A program made the translations under genes and the position numbers. Positions 45,557 to 54,862 of a stretch of DNA of 64,000 nucleotides are shown in pieces. Under the pieces are notes generated by a model, which did not search any database, had not been told where the DNA came from, and worked only from the letters and a program-made list of their open reading frames with translations. Numbering within the stretch: position 1 is the stretch's first letter; each line of letters begins with the position of its first letter. This DNA is from Planctomycetota bacterium (lineage in GTDB: Bacteria > Planctomycetota > JAJSAM01 > JAJVHW01): contig JAJRPF010000074.1 in the NCBI GenBank assembly GCA_024280885.1, forward strand, positions 124,001 to 188,000, written 5' to 3'.

Positions 45557-48500
45557 ATGAACGGTGAGTTGACTGGAACGGCGAGTGCTCCGCGCGACTC
45601 CGCGCGCAGCAGCGTCGCACGGCTGCGCGAACTCGTCGCAGTGGACCGCGACCGCGTCCGCTCCATCGAGCTGGGCGCGCGGGCCGAGCTTCTCGCCCAG
45701 GCTCCGGGGCAGGAGTTCGGAGCTCTCGCGCTCGCAGTCGAGGCTGTGGGCATCGAGGTCTTCCAGGGCCGTCGCCCACCGGCCCAGGCCATCGCAGGAC
45801 TGGGCGAAGCGGTCTCGCGGATCGAACGCGCGCTTCCGCTTCGTGGCCACGAAGGCAGCGTCACAGCCGCTCGCTTTTCGCCGGATGGCGAGACCTTGCT
45901 CACGGCGTGCGTGGACGGTCATGCGCGACTCTGGCGCGTCAGCGACGGAACGCCGCTCGCCGACCTTGAAGGACACACCGGCCCGATCGCGGACGCCCAG
46001 ATCTCCCCGGACGGGCGGATCGTCGCGACCGCCGGGAACGACCGGAGCGCGAAGCTCTGGAGCGCATCCGATGGCGCGCTTCGACATACTCTCGAGGGCC
46101 ACGCCGGTCCTCTGCGCGGAATCACATTCTCACCGGACGGCACGCGCGTCGTGACGGCCGGGTTCGACGGCGTCGCCAAGATGTGGGACGTCGGCTCCGG
46201 CAACGTCCTTGCGACGTTCGGAGGCCACGGCGGCCCGGTCGTGGGCGTCGCATTCTCGGCGTGCGGAACCCGTATCGCCACAGCGTCTTTCGACCGCACG
46301 GCCTTGCTCTGGGATGCGAAGACAGGCCGCCGCGTCGCCACGCTGGACGGACATCGCGGGCGCGTCGTGCACGTCCTCTTCTCGCCTCAGGGGGGACTCG
46401 TCGCCACGGCATCGCACGACGGTGCGGTGGCCCTCTACCACGCGGCGGACGGCAGCTCGGCCGGACGCCTGGAGGCCCCTGACACGAAGTTGCGACAGTT
46501 CGCGTTCTCGCCGGACGGAGCCCGATTGGCCGCGGTGGGAGACGCAGCGATCGCGTGGATCTGGAACGTCGCGACGTGTGCGACGGTGGCCCGGCTGCGC
46601 GGCCACGACGGCCCGATCGCGGCAATCTGCTTCTCCCCCGCTGGGGAACGCGTGGTGACGGCCGGCGAAGATGCCACCGTGCGCATGTGGCGCGCGTCCG
46701 ACGGATCGCAACTCGCGACACTACGCGGTCACGCCGCGCCGGTGCGCCACGTCTGCTTCTCGCCGGACGGAACGCGTCTCGCGACCGCGGCCAATGATGG
46801 CACAGCACGCGTCTGGCACGCGGTGGACGGACGGACTCTGGCGCTGCTTGACTCCCACGCCGAGCGTGTGGCGGTCGCAACGTTCTCGCCCGACGGCTCG
46901 CGCGCCGCGTCCGCCGGACAGGACGGGTCGGCCGTACTCTGGAACCTCGCGGACGGATCGGTGGCCGCGACCCTGTTGGGACACGCGGCAGCCCTGACGG
47001 ACGTGTCGTTCTCGCCCGATGGAAAACGCGTCGTCAGTGCGTCACGCGATGGCACCGCTTGCATCTGGACCTCCCGCAGCGGCGCGCGCGTCGCGTCTCT
47101 GACGGGCCACGACGCCGAGGTCAATCGCGCCGTCTTCTCGCCCGATGGCAAACGCGTTCTCACGGCCAGTGATGACGGCACCGCACGTCTTTGGGATGCG
47201 ACGTCCGGCGAGACGCTCCATACCCTGTCCGGGCATGCCGATTGGGTCGCCTCGGCGGCGTTCTCACAGAGTGGCGATCGCGTCGCAACCGTGTCTCTCG
47301 ACCGCACGGCACGCGTCTGGGACGGTGGAGGGACACACCTCTTCACGCTCGAAGGGCACTCCGACGCCGTCGTCGATATTGCGTTCTCACCGGACGGAGC
47401 GCTGCTCGCAACTGCCTCGCATGACGGCACGGCACGCCTCTGGCACACCGCGGACGGCAGCGCGGCCGGTGTGCTGACTGGTCACGACGGACCGCTCTCC
47501 CGCGTCGTCTTCGCCACGGACTCTCAACACCTTGCAACCGCGGCGAACGATGGCACGGCACGCATCTGGAAATTGGAGCAATCCCTCGCGGTCGTTCGTG
47601 GGCACGACGGCCACATTCTCGACGTCGCCTTCTCTGGCGACGGAACGTGTCTCGCCACGGCGGGTGAGGATGGCACCGCACGGCTCTGGGACGGCACGAC
47701 AGGCGCGGCCATCCTCTCGTTGCGCGGCCACGGCGGCTCTGTGCGCAGCGTGGCGTTCTCGGTCGACGACGAGCGCCTGCTGACCGCCGGTGACGACGGC
47801 ACGGTCCGGCTCTTCGACGTCTCTCTCGGGGGGCTCCTCGAACGGGCGCGCAACTTGATTTTGCACCAGCCGGAGTTCGGTCAGATCCCTGACGCAATCC
47901 GAGCGTCATTCGAGACGATGCAGGTCGAAGATCTTCGGCCGGCGCCGGGAGAGTCGGAATGGGACGCCGCACTGCGGGCGGCCGAGAACGGCACCGAAGA
48001 GGAGTCCGCAGCGCCCTGGGCGATGACCGTGCCCATCACGGAAACTCTTGTTCCGGAGGTCGATGAGCGCGCCGTCGAAGAGCGCGTGCGGGCAGAGGTC
48101 ACCGCAGAGATCGCGGCCGCGATCACGTCTGCAGTCACAACGGACGTCACGGCGGAGGTCACGGCGGAGGTCACGGCGCAATTCAACGCACGGCAGGCGC
48201 AGGAACTGACTGCGGCGAAGACGCGCGCCGACGCGGAACACAGAGCGTTGGCGCGGGAACGCGATGCGGCGCGGGACGAACACGCCAACGCGTCCGAGGA
48301 GCTCGCGCAGCTCGCGGCGCAACGGCATGAAGCCGACGCCCTCCACGCAGCGGAGTTGAAGCGGCGTGACGACGATCTTCAGCAGGCGCAGTCGCTCGTC
48401 GACGCGGCGGGTGTCGCGGCGACGGAACACGCGGCGGAGCTTGGTGTCACACGCACGGAGTTGGACGCCACGCGTACGGCCGTCGACGAGGAGCGCGCGC

Positions 48501-51500
48501 GTGCCGACGCGGCATCGGAGTCGGTCGCGGCGGTGGAGAAACAACTCGCAGAGTTGCGAGACGCTGGCGAGCGCGCAGCGACCGGCCTCTCCGCATCACA
48601 GACAGAGCTGGGCGAGTTGAAATCGCAGATCGCAGGCCTCGAGAGCGAGCGCACTGCTCTGCGCGAATCGCTCGAGAGCGCAGGCGATGCCGACTCCCGT
48701 GCGGCCACGATCGCAGCCGAGTTGGCCACGGCGGTGGCCGCCCGTGAGGACATGGAGACGGAGCGTTCCGCTGCACTGGCGCTCGCCTCAGAACGCGAGG
48801 CTGAACTCACGACGGCACGCGCCGAACGAGATACGGCACGCGAAGAGGCCCTGCGTGCAGCCGCTTCCCGCGACACGGTGCGCGCCGAGAACACCGCCAA
48901 GACCACGACGATCGAACAACGACTCGCAGAGTCCCGGGAGCAACTCGCCGCCGAGAGTGCGCGCGCAACCGAGGAAGTCGAGCGCCGGGAACGTGACGTG
49001 GCCGCGTTGCGCCAGGAGTTCACCGCACGCGAGGGCGTGCGTCGCGACGAGCGCGGCGAACACGAGAGCGAGATCGAGCGTGCAACGCAGCGGAGCGCGG
49101 GTCTGGAAGCCGAAGTCGCCGCAGCGACCGCGGGCACCGTCGCAGCGGAAGAACGCTGTCGCGAATTCGAGCACCAGTTGGCCGTAGCGCAGCAGCACAC
49201 CACGGAGCTGAGCGCCGAAATCGAAGCGCTCCGTACCCAAGAGGGAGTTTCAGCGTCGCTGCGCGCGGAGCTCGAGACCGCTCGCGACGAGACGGAAGTA
49301 GCGCGCGCGGCGCTCGATACTCGCTGCGCCGAACTCGAAGCCGCGCTGTCGACAGCCACGGAGCAGGGCGGTGTCGCCGCGACCGAGGGGGCGGAAGCGC
49401 GAGCCCTCGCCGACGCTTCGGACGCGCGCTACGCGCAGCTATCGTCCGAGAATGCGGCGGCGATCGCCGAGCGTGACCAACTCGTAGAAGCGCGGAACGA
49501 CTCTCGCGCTCAGGCCGAGACGGCAGAGGCGCGCGTCCTCGAACTGGAGGCGCTGCTCTCCGCGGCGGTTCTCAAGCACGCCGAGGACGACACGGCCGCG
49601 CGCGTCCGCATGGAGCAGGTACAGGCACTCGAGAACGATCTGGAGACCGCCGGATCAGCGCATGCGAAGAGAGTTCAGGAACTCATCGACGAGAGCGCCA
49701 CGCGAGACGCGACCCGGAGCAGCGAGCGGGCGGCATGGGAGATCGCGCAGCACGCAGAACGCGAGCGCATGGAGACCGCCCTCGCGGAGAGCGTCGCGGA
49801 ACTGGAAGAGTTGCGTGAACGGCTCAGCGCCGAGATCACATCAGCCACGGAGGCTCGCGATCTCTTGCGCGATACACGCGCAGAACTGAGTTCCGCCACG
49901 GAGGCGCGCCAGGCCGACAGTGAGCGCGCGGAAGAGTCGCAGCGACGGGCAGACGATGCGGAGAGCGGCGCCCACCTCCGCGAGGAGCAGGCCGCGGCGG
50001 CGATCGAGATGGCCGATATGGAGCGCGCACGTCTCGAATCCGAGGCGCGCGAGGCGTCACAGGCCGCGGATGAGCAACGCGCCAGGGCGAGTACGGCAGA
50101 CGGGCGCGTCGCCGAACTCGACGCACGTGTGATCACGCTCGAAGGCGAGCTTCGCCAGGCCAACGAACGCGCCGCAACCATCTCGGCCTCGATCGCTGAG
50201 TCAACGACAGACGAGCATTCTCCGCTCTGGGCGCGCGAGCCGGTTCCGCAGAGCAGCACTGCGCAGATTTCAACGGCCGGCTTGATCGCGGACGCACGCG
50301 AACACGCAGAGCGCGCGATGTGCATGATCCGGGAGGGTGGCAATCCGTTCGATGCACTTGCCTCGGCCGTGAACGGCGTGGCGCCGCTCGTCCAGAGCGG
50401 CGCCACGCCCCCCGAAGAGGCGCTCCGAGCTCTGCGCGGCGCACTCGCCGTCGCGTCGGCCCGGGTCCAACTCGTGGGGCATCACGGACCGCTGACGTGT
50501 GTGGCCTTCGCCCCGGACGGAACGCGCGTCGCGACAGGTGGTCGCGACGGGCATGTGCGCGTGTGGTCGTCGCCCGCCGGCGTCCTCATGCACGATCGCG
50601 ACGTCCACCGCGGCGGCGTGACGTCCATTGCGTTCGCCCCCGACGGCGCGACCCTGGCAAGCGCCGGTCGCGACGGGATCGCCCGACTCTGGTCGCCAGC
50701 AGGCGGCGCACCTGCACGGGAGCTGAAGGGCCACGCCGCGGCAATCGTGCAGGTGACGTACTCACATCGCGGCGACCGAGTCGTCACCGTCAGCCAGGAC
50801 GGCTCGGCGGTGGAGTGGGACGCCACCGACGGCACGCGCATCCGGTCTCTGGCGACTGATGAGACGCGCTGCATGGCTGTCGAATTCGCTAGTGACGATG
50901 CACGCATCGTCACCGCGGGCGCCGATGGCGTCGCGCGGATCTGGGCTGCCGAGGGCAACGCACCGCTCGTGTCAATTGCCGATCACAGCGCGCCGCTCGT
51001 CCGCGCGACGCTCTCGACCGACCGCCGACGTCTGCTCACCGCGAGTCGCGATCTCTCTGCTGCACTGTGGGACGTCGAATCCGGCGAGTGCGTTGCGCGA
51101 CTCGCCGCGCATCAGATCGCACTGCGCGACGCCGCGTTCTCGCCCGACGGCAAGCGCGTACTCACATGCGGTCTCGCGCCATCGGCATGCCTCTGGGACG
51201 CCGAGAGTGGAGCGCAGATCGCCGAACTCGACGGACATCATAGTCAGGGCGTCGATTGCGGCGTGTTCGCCAGTGACGGTGGGCTTGTTGCGACGGCGAG
51301 TTGGGACGGAACGGCGCGGATCTGGGATGCCGCGGACGGCGCTCTCCGCATGGTCCTGCGGGGACATCGCGGCGGCCTGGTCGAGGCGGCGTTCGCGCCC
51401 GACGGCAGCCGCGTTGTCACTGGCAGTGATGACGGCTCCGCATCGCTGTGGAGCACCGACCCCGCCGACGCTGGATGTGCGGAGGCACTGCGCGCCGGGG

Positions 51501-51625
51501 GGCCGGCCCACGGCATCCGCTTCGACGGATTGACCCAGGCGACGTTGCTTCACAGAGCCGGTGCGCTGCTCCGAGATCGCTCCGAGTGGGCCAGCATCGC
51601 TCCGGCGCTGCACTCCGTTCTGTAG
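45557..51625 (+). CDS. giant WD40 - coiled coil - WD40 protein
   Basis: 2022 residues, no signal peptide or TM segment, so cytoplasmic. Residues ~1-94 are helical. About 16 WD40 repeats follow at ~95-757, with GH and W-D/A cores such as LRGHEGSVTAARFSPDG and TARLWD. After a linker there is a ~700-residue Ala/Glu/Arg-rich coiled coil (~835-1550). A second helical module (~1573-1636) and about eight more WD40 repeats (~1638-1979) complete the chain. Both helical modules share the pattern ALA-x-AV, PP-x-A and AL just before the first GH. That helical-plus-WD40 unit is what follows the effector in many bacterial STAND or kinase-WD40 proteins. No catalytic domain is seen, so it is probably a scaffold. 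It converges on a vWA/kinase operon with 56 bases between. Confidence 0.9.
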   Translation: MNGELTGTASAPRDSARSSVARLRELVAVDRDRVRSIELGARAELLAQAPGQEFGALALAVEAVGIEVFQGRRPPAQAIAGLGEAVSRIERALPLRGHEGSVTAARFSPDGETLLTACVDGHARLWRVSDGTPLADLEGHTGPIADAQISPDGRIVATAGNDRSAKLWSASDGALRHTLEGHAGPLRGITFSPDGTRVVTAGFDGVAKMWDVGSGNVLATFGGHGGPVVGVAFSACGTRIATASFDRTALLWDAKTGRRVATLDGHRGRVVHVLFSPQGGLVATASHDGAVALYHAADGSSAGRLEAPDTKLRQFAFSPDGARLAAVGDAAIAWIWNVATCATVARLRGHDGPIAAICFSPAGERVVTAGEDATVRMWRASDGSQLATLRGHAAPVRHVCFSPDGTRLATAANDGTARVWHAVDGRTLALLDSHAERVAVATFSPDGSRAASAGQDGSAVLWNLADGSVAATLLGHAAALTDVSFSPDGKRVVSASRDGTACIWTSRSGARVASLTGHDAEVNRAVFSPDGKRVLTASDDGTARLWDATSGETLHTLSGHADWVASAAFSQSGDRVATVSLDRTARVWDGGGTHLFTLEGHSDAVVDIAFSPDGALLATASHDGTARLWHTADGSAAGVLTGHDGPLSRVVFATDSQHLATAANDGTARIWKLEQSLAVVRGHDGHILDVAFSGDGTCLATAGEDGTARLWDGTTGAAILSLRGHGGSVRSVAFSVDDERLLTAGDDGTVRLFDVSLGGLLERARNLILHQPEFGQIPDAIRASFETMQVEDLRPAPGESEWDAALRAAENGTEEESAAPWAMTVPITETLVPEVDERAVEERVRAEVTAEIAAAITSAVTTDVTAEVTAEVTAQFNARQAQELTAAKTRADAEHRALARERDAARDEHANASEELAQLAAQRHEADALHAAELKRRDDDLQQAQSLVDAAGVAATEHAAELGVTRTELDATRTAVDEERARADAASESVAAVEKQLAELRDAGERAATGLSASQTELGELKSQIAGLESERTALRESLESAGDADSRAATIAAELATAVAAREDMETERSAALALASEREAELTTARAERDTAREEALRAAASRDTVRAENTAKTTTIEQRLAESREQLAAESARATEEVERRERDVAALRQEFTAREGVRRDERGEHESEIERATQRSAGLEAEVAAATAGTVAAEERCREFEHQLAVAQQHTTELSAEIEALRTQEGVSASLRAELETARDETEVARAALDTRCAELEAALSTATEQGGVAATEGAEARALADASDARYAQLSSENAAAIAERDQLVEARNDSRAQAETAEARVLELEALLSAAVLKHAEDDTAARVRMEQVQALENDLETAGSAHAKRVQELIDESATRDATRSSERAAWEIAQHAERERMETALAESVAELEELRERLSAEITSATEARDLLRDTRAELSSATEARQADSERAEESQRRADDAESGAHLREEQAAAAIEMADMERARLESEAREASQAADEQRARASTADGRVAELDARVITLEGELRQANERAATISASIAESTTDEHSPLWAREPVPQSSTAQISTAGLIADAREHAERAMCMIREGGNPFDALASAVNGVAPLVQSGATPPEEALRALRGALAVASARVQLVGHHGPLTCVAFAPDGTRVATGGRDGHVRVWSSPAGVLMHDRDVHRGGVTSIAFAPDGATLASAGRDGIARLWSPAGGAPARELKGHAAAIVQVTYSHRGDRVVTVSQDGSAVEWDATDGTRIRSLATDETRCMAVEFASDDARIVTAGADGVARIWAAEGNAPLVSIADHSAPLVRATLSTDRRRLLTASRDLSAALWDVESGECVARLAAHQIALRDAAFSPDGKRVLTCGLAPSACLWDAESGAQIAELDGHHSQGVDCGVFASDGGLVATASWDGTARIWDAADGALRMVLRGHRGGLVEAAFAPDGSRVVTGSDDGSASLWSTDPADAGCAEALRAGGPAHGIRFDGLTQATLLHRAGALLRDRSEWASIAPALHSVL

Positions 51626-51681
51626 ACAACTCCGGCCTGCAAACGAATGCTCCACGTCGTGGCGGAACCTGCGCCGCAGGG

Positions 51682-52911
51682 CTACCGGAAGAGGCGTCGC
51701 AGCCAGCGGAAGAGTCCGCCGCTCTGCGTGCTCGCGCCCGACGTCGACTCCGCGGCGGCGACGGGCGGCGAAGGCTGCGAGCGCGTACCCGGGGCCGTGT
51801 TGGCCGACGAGCTTGGTTTCGCGACGAGAGCCGCTGCAGGAGCGGTTGCGCTCTTGCCATTCGTGGCACGCGTGGCGTGCGGCGGTTCCGCATCGACCAC
51901 GTTCTGCGTGACCCTCGTCGGATCGTTCCCGCCGTGCACGCGACGCGATGCCCGCTTCGCGAGGAAACGATACGCGTGTCGAACGTGGACGAAGTCGCCG
52001 CGACAGAGTCCGTCGATCACCTCGGCGACCGGCGACGACACGTTGCTGTCGCGGAGCAGCGCAAGGTTCACATCGTCGCCAGGATGCGGGACCAGCCCGG
52101 TGGCGACCTCGTAGAGCGTACGCCCCGCCATGACCGCCTGTGTTGCGGCCGAGGGCGTGATCTTCCGGCCGGCGAGACGCTCGCGAAAGAGCGCGGGCGG
52201 GAGGTACGCGGGCACGTGCGGGAATCGACCACTCTGGTCGTGCACCGTCACCAAACTACCGGCGTCGAGCAAGCGAACAACGCGCTCGGGCCGTCCGATC
52301 ACACGCAGGTTCGCCGGACGCAGATCTGCGTAGAAGAAGCCGCGGTCGTAGAGATCCACCAGGGCTTGCAGCAAGACGACCGTCACGCGATCGAGCGTCC
52401 GGCGCATGTGGGCACGCGGCACGCCAGAGCGATGCATCCGCGCGAGCCAGCGATCCAGGTCACGACCTGGGAGCTTCTCCATCAGGAGCAACGGCTCGGG
52501 TTCGCCAAACGCCCCGCCACGCGCGCTGTCGAGAAGCGGGTTCTCGAACTCTAGCAGCGCCTCGTGCGTCGGTAGAAAGCGGCTGCCGCTGCCGTGCAGA
52601 TAGCGCGCTTCGATGCGGATTCCCTCGCGCTGTCGGCGGATCGCGCGCGCGTCGAGTCGGAACGGCTTGTGGAGCGGGAGGAGAGCGATCTTCGCAACCG
52701 AGCAACCGGCATCGGGATCGCTCAGGTCGCGTGTCAGGTAGACCGCGCCCTCGCCACCAACAGCGTAGAGCGACTCGATTCGATGCCGACCCGCGATAAC
52801 GATGCCCTTGAAGCCGAGCAACGCATCTACGAGCCCCACCTCGCCGCGCGCCTCAAGACGACGCGCGAGGTGGCGTTCATGCCACGAGGCGTTGGACAGC
52901 GCCGGTGTCAT
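51682..52911 (-). CDS. protein kinase-like protein
   Basis: 409 residues. A Gly-rich loop YAVGGEGAVYLTRD (about 49-62), a Lys in SVAKIALL (about 74), a catalytic loop FFYADLRPANLRV (Asp 196, Asn 201, with Tyr-Ala in place of His-Arg) and LLDAGS (Asp 216, in place of DFG) are seen. All catalytic residues are present, so activity is plausible. A Pro/Ala/Ser-rich tail ends in a basic amphipathic GGLFRWLRRLFR, which might bind membranes. Its ATG overlaps the stop of the vWA gene by 4 bp, so the two are made together. The target is unknown; the vWA protein is a good candidate. Confidence 0.82.
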   Translation of the reverse strand: MTPALSNASWHERHLARRLEARGEVGLVDALLGFKGIVIAGRHRIESLYAVGGEGAVYLTRDLSDPDAGCSVAKIALLPLHKPFRLDARAIRRQREGIRIEARYLHGSGSRFLPTHEALLEFENPLLDSARGGAFGEPEPLLLMEKLPGRDLDRWLARMHRSGVPRAHMRRTLDRVTVVLLQALVDLYDRGFFYADLRPANLRVIGRPERVVRLLDAGSLVTVHDQSGRFPHVPAYLPPALFRERLAGRKITPSAATQAVMAGRTLYEVATGLVPHPGDDVNLALLRDSNVSSPVAEVIDGLCRGDFVHVRHAYRFLAKRASRRVHGGNDPTRVTQNVVDAEPPHATRATNGKSATAPAAALVAKPSSSANTAPGTRSQPSPPVAAAESTSGASTQSGGLFRWLRRLFR

Positions 52912-54389
52912 CCGAAGGTGTACTCTCGCTTTCCGGCTGATGGCTTGCTGCTCGAACCCGCGGTCGCCGTGTGCGCAGTCAGCGCCGCGCGCTCGTTACT
53001 CGACAGGGCGTCGAGGGTTCCACGCTCCTGCAACTCTGCGATCGCCTTGTCGACGACCTCGAGCAGGTACGGGTCGCGGCGTTCCGAGATGTAGAGCTTC
53101 CGTCGAGCGCGCAGCGCGCGGAGCATCGCCTCGGGGTCTGCGTCCTCGAGCGCCTCCAGGACCTGCCGCGCCTCGACCACCACCGGATCGGCCTGGATCG
53201 TCTGTGCATCCTGGTGACGCGGGATCGCCAGCGTGCAGCGATACTCGCGTGGCCCGCCGAAGTCCGGGACGCGCAGAACGGCCTCGCCGATCTCTGTGTC
53301 GTCGGCGCTCGTCTGCGGCAGGCGCACCTGGAAGAGCAACGAGTACGCGCGGCCGACCTCCAACGTTCCGAGATCCGCCTCGAAGTGCGTGCCGCCGACG
53401 AATGCATCGCTGCCGTAGGCGTGGCGGCCGGGACGGAAGCGATACACGGAACCGCCGACGACGCCGCGACCGAGGTCGAGACTCAAGAGAGCACGCTTCG
53501 ACACGACACGCCGCGCAACCGCGCTGATGCGTTCGTACGCCTCCCCCAATGTCTCCTTTCGGACGTGCTTGACGGTTCCTCCGCGATGACCGCTGACCAG
53601 GGCCTGCATCGCGCTGACGTCCGCATCCGCGCCGAATGCGAGGGCGTCCACGTCGATCGGCATCTTGCCGATGCGTTGCATCATCGCAGCCGCGGCGTCG
53701 ACGTCTTGCGGCCTGCCGTCGGTCATCACGTAGACACGAACCGGCAGTGTCGGATCGTCGCGCTGCGTGTCGTACGCGATCCGGCCGGCACGGCTCAGAG
53801 CTCCGACCAGATCCGTGTACCGTCCGAATCGCAAGGGGCAGCGGTCAACGGCACTGATCAAATCGCGTGCCGTCAGCTCGGATGCGAGCACGTTGCGAAT
53901 GATGACCTCGGCGCCCTTCGCGAACGCCACAACGCTCAGCAATACATCCGGTCCGTCGCTCGCCTGCAGATCACCGAGCATGCCCTCGAGCGCCTGCGTG
54001 AGCACCGGGTATTTGTCGGGGTGGTTCATGCTCGCGGAGACATCGAGTGCGAGAATCAGATGTGCGACCGGACCGTCGCCGCGATCGATGAGCGATGCGC
54101 CACGAGGCGTGAGCGTGAGCAAGACGCTCATGACAGGATCCGAGTCGCCGGGGGCCGAGCCCCACTCGAAGCGCGGCTCCATCTCGACCGTGAGCTCACC
54201 GACCGGGCTTGCGACGCTCAGCGGTTCCACGAGCGGCACAGAGACCGTCGGACTCGGGACCGTCGGGCTCGGCAGGATCTCGTCCTGCGTCTCGTCGTCA
54301 TCGAACTCGAAGTTCACCGTCGGCAACTCGCCGGTCTCGTGTCCGACACCGCGGTTCGAACCGGGGCGTGAAGCGTCGTTTCCGCTCAT
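52908..54389 (-). CDS. vWA domain protein, partner of the kinase
   Basis: 493 residues from ATG 54389, preceded by a strong GGAAGGAGGGGG. There is no signal peptide, so it is cytoplasmic. The N-terminus is acidic and Thr/Ser/Pro-rich (FEFDDDETQDEILPSPTVPS). The vWA domain has a MIDAS, LILALDVSASM (Asp 116, Ser 118, Ser 120), and VYVMTDGRPQDVD. A beta-sandwich-like part follows, then helices and a final KREYTFG. It is TerY-like in layout. The 4-bp ATGA overlap with the kinase gene and the Thr-rich acidic N-terminus suggest it is the kinase substrate. Confidence 0.85.
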   Translation of the reverse strand: MSGNDASRPGSNRGVGHETGELPTVNFEFDDDETQDEILPSPTVPSPTVSVPLVEPLSVASPVGELTVEMEPRFEWGSAPGDSDPVMSVLLTLTPRGASLIDRGDGPVAHLILALDVSASMNHPDKYPVLTQALEGMLGDLQASDGPDVLLSVVAFAKGAEVIIRNVLASELTARDLISAVDRCPLRFGRYTDLVGALSRAGRIAYDTQRDDPTLPVRVYVMTDGRPQDVDAAAAMMQRIGKMPIDVDALAFGADADVSAMQALVSGHRGGTVKHVRKETLGEAYERISAVARRVVSKRALLSLDLGRGVVGGSVYRFRPGRHAYGSDAFVGGTHFEADLGTLEVGRAYSLLFQVRLPQTSADDTEIGEAVLRVPDFGGPREYRCTLAIPRHQDAQTIQADPVVVEARQVLEALEDADPEAMLRALRARRKLYISERRDPYLLEVVDKAIAELQERGTLDALSSNERAALTAHTATAGSSSKPSAGKREYTFG

Positions 54390-54579
54390 GTCCCCCTCCT
54401 TCCACATCGCCCGTGGGCCTGACAAGGCTGGACGTGCACCAAGTTGCGCGTCGCCCAATCGGGTCCGCTCGGGGAGCAGAGCATACGCGAATTCGGGGCC
54501 CGTTTCGCGCAGACGATCCGCCGATACGCAACATCCAGCTAACGGGCTGGCGCCCCGTAGGGAGCCGAGGGATGCCCGC

Positions 54580-54852
54580 TCAGGCGCCGAGTTGCTCGGC
54601 GGCCGCTTCGACCGCCGCGCCGCGACGGACGGTGCGGATGATGAGGAAGACCAGGCCGAAAGCAAGTGTCAGGACTGATCCGATCATGAAGAGGATCGAC
54701 CAGAAGAAGCCGTTGGACGCGTTGCCGATCCCACCATCGGTCTCACCTGACGCGGCGACCGCCGCGCTGCAATTGGGTCAGGCGAATGCCTGCGCGGGCA
54801 GGAGCCAGAGCAGGGCGAGAAGGCCGGTGACGAGCGAGCGCAACTTCAACAC
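54580..54852 (-). CDS. small membrane protein with in-frame TGA, candidate selenoprotein (UPNC motif)
   Basis: A 91-codon frame from GTG 54852 to the stop at 54580, with one internal TGA at codon 25 (54780-54778). Codons 1-24 give a signal peptide (core LVTGLLALLWLL, end AQAFA). Codons 26-90 read PNCSAAVAASG, a short linker, one TM helix (FFWSILFMIGSVLTLAFGL) and a basic end (RTVRRG), all in the same frame. Small planctomycete proteins in oxidase clusters, as I remember them, have ALA-CPNC or ALA-CPVC here, so TGA stands at the first Cys. A SECIS-like hairpin follows. The alternative is a nonsense mutation. It is the last gene of the oxidase cluster, 10 bases after DUF420. Confidence 0.7.
54751..54766 (-). 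promoter_or_regulatory. bacterial SECIS-like hairpin
   Basis: On the minus strand CGCGGC-GGTC-GCCGCG, a perfect 6-bp stem with a 4-base loop beginning with G. The loop starts 17 bases after the in-frame TGA. The known bacterial SECIS pattern needs a stem-loop just downstream of UGA, a guanine among the first loop bases and a UGA-loop distance of roughly 16-37 nt; E. coli fdhF also has GGUC in its loop. GC-rich stems can occur by chance here. Confidence 0.55.
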
Positions 54853-54862
54853 GCCGGAGAAC

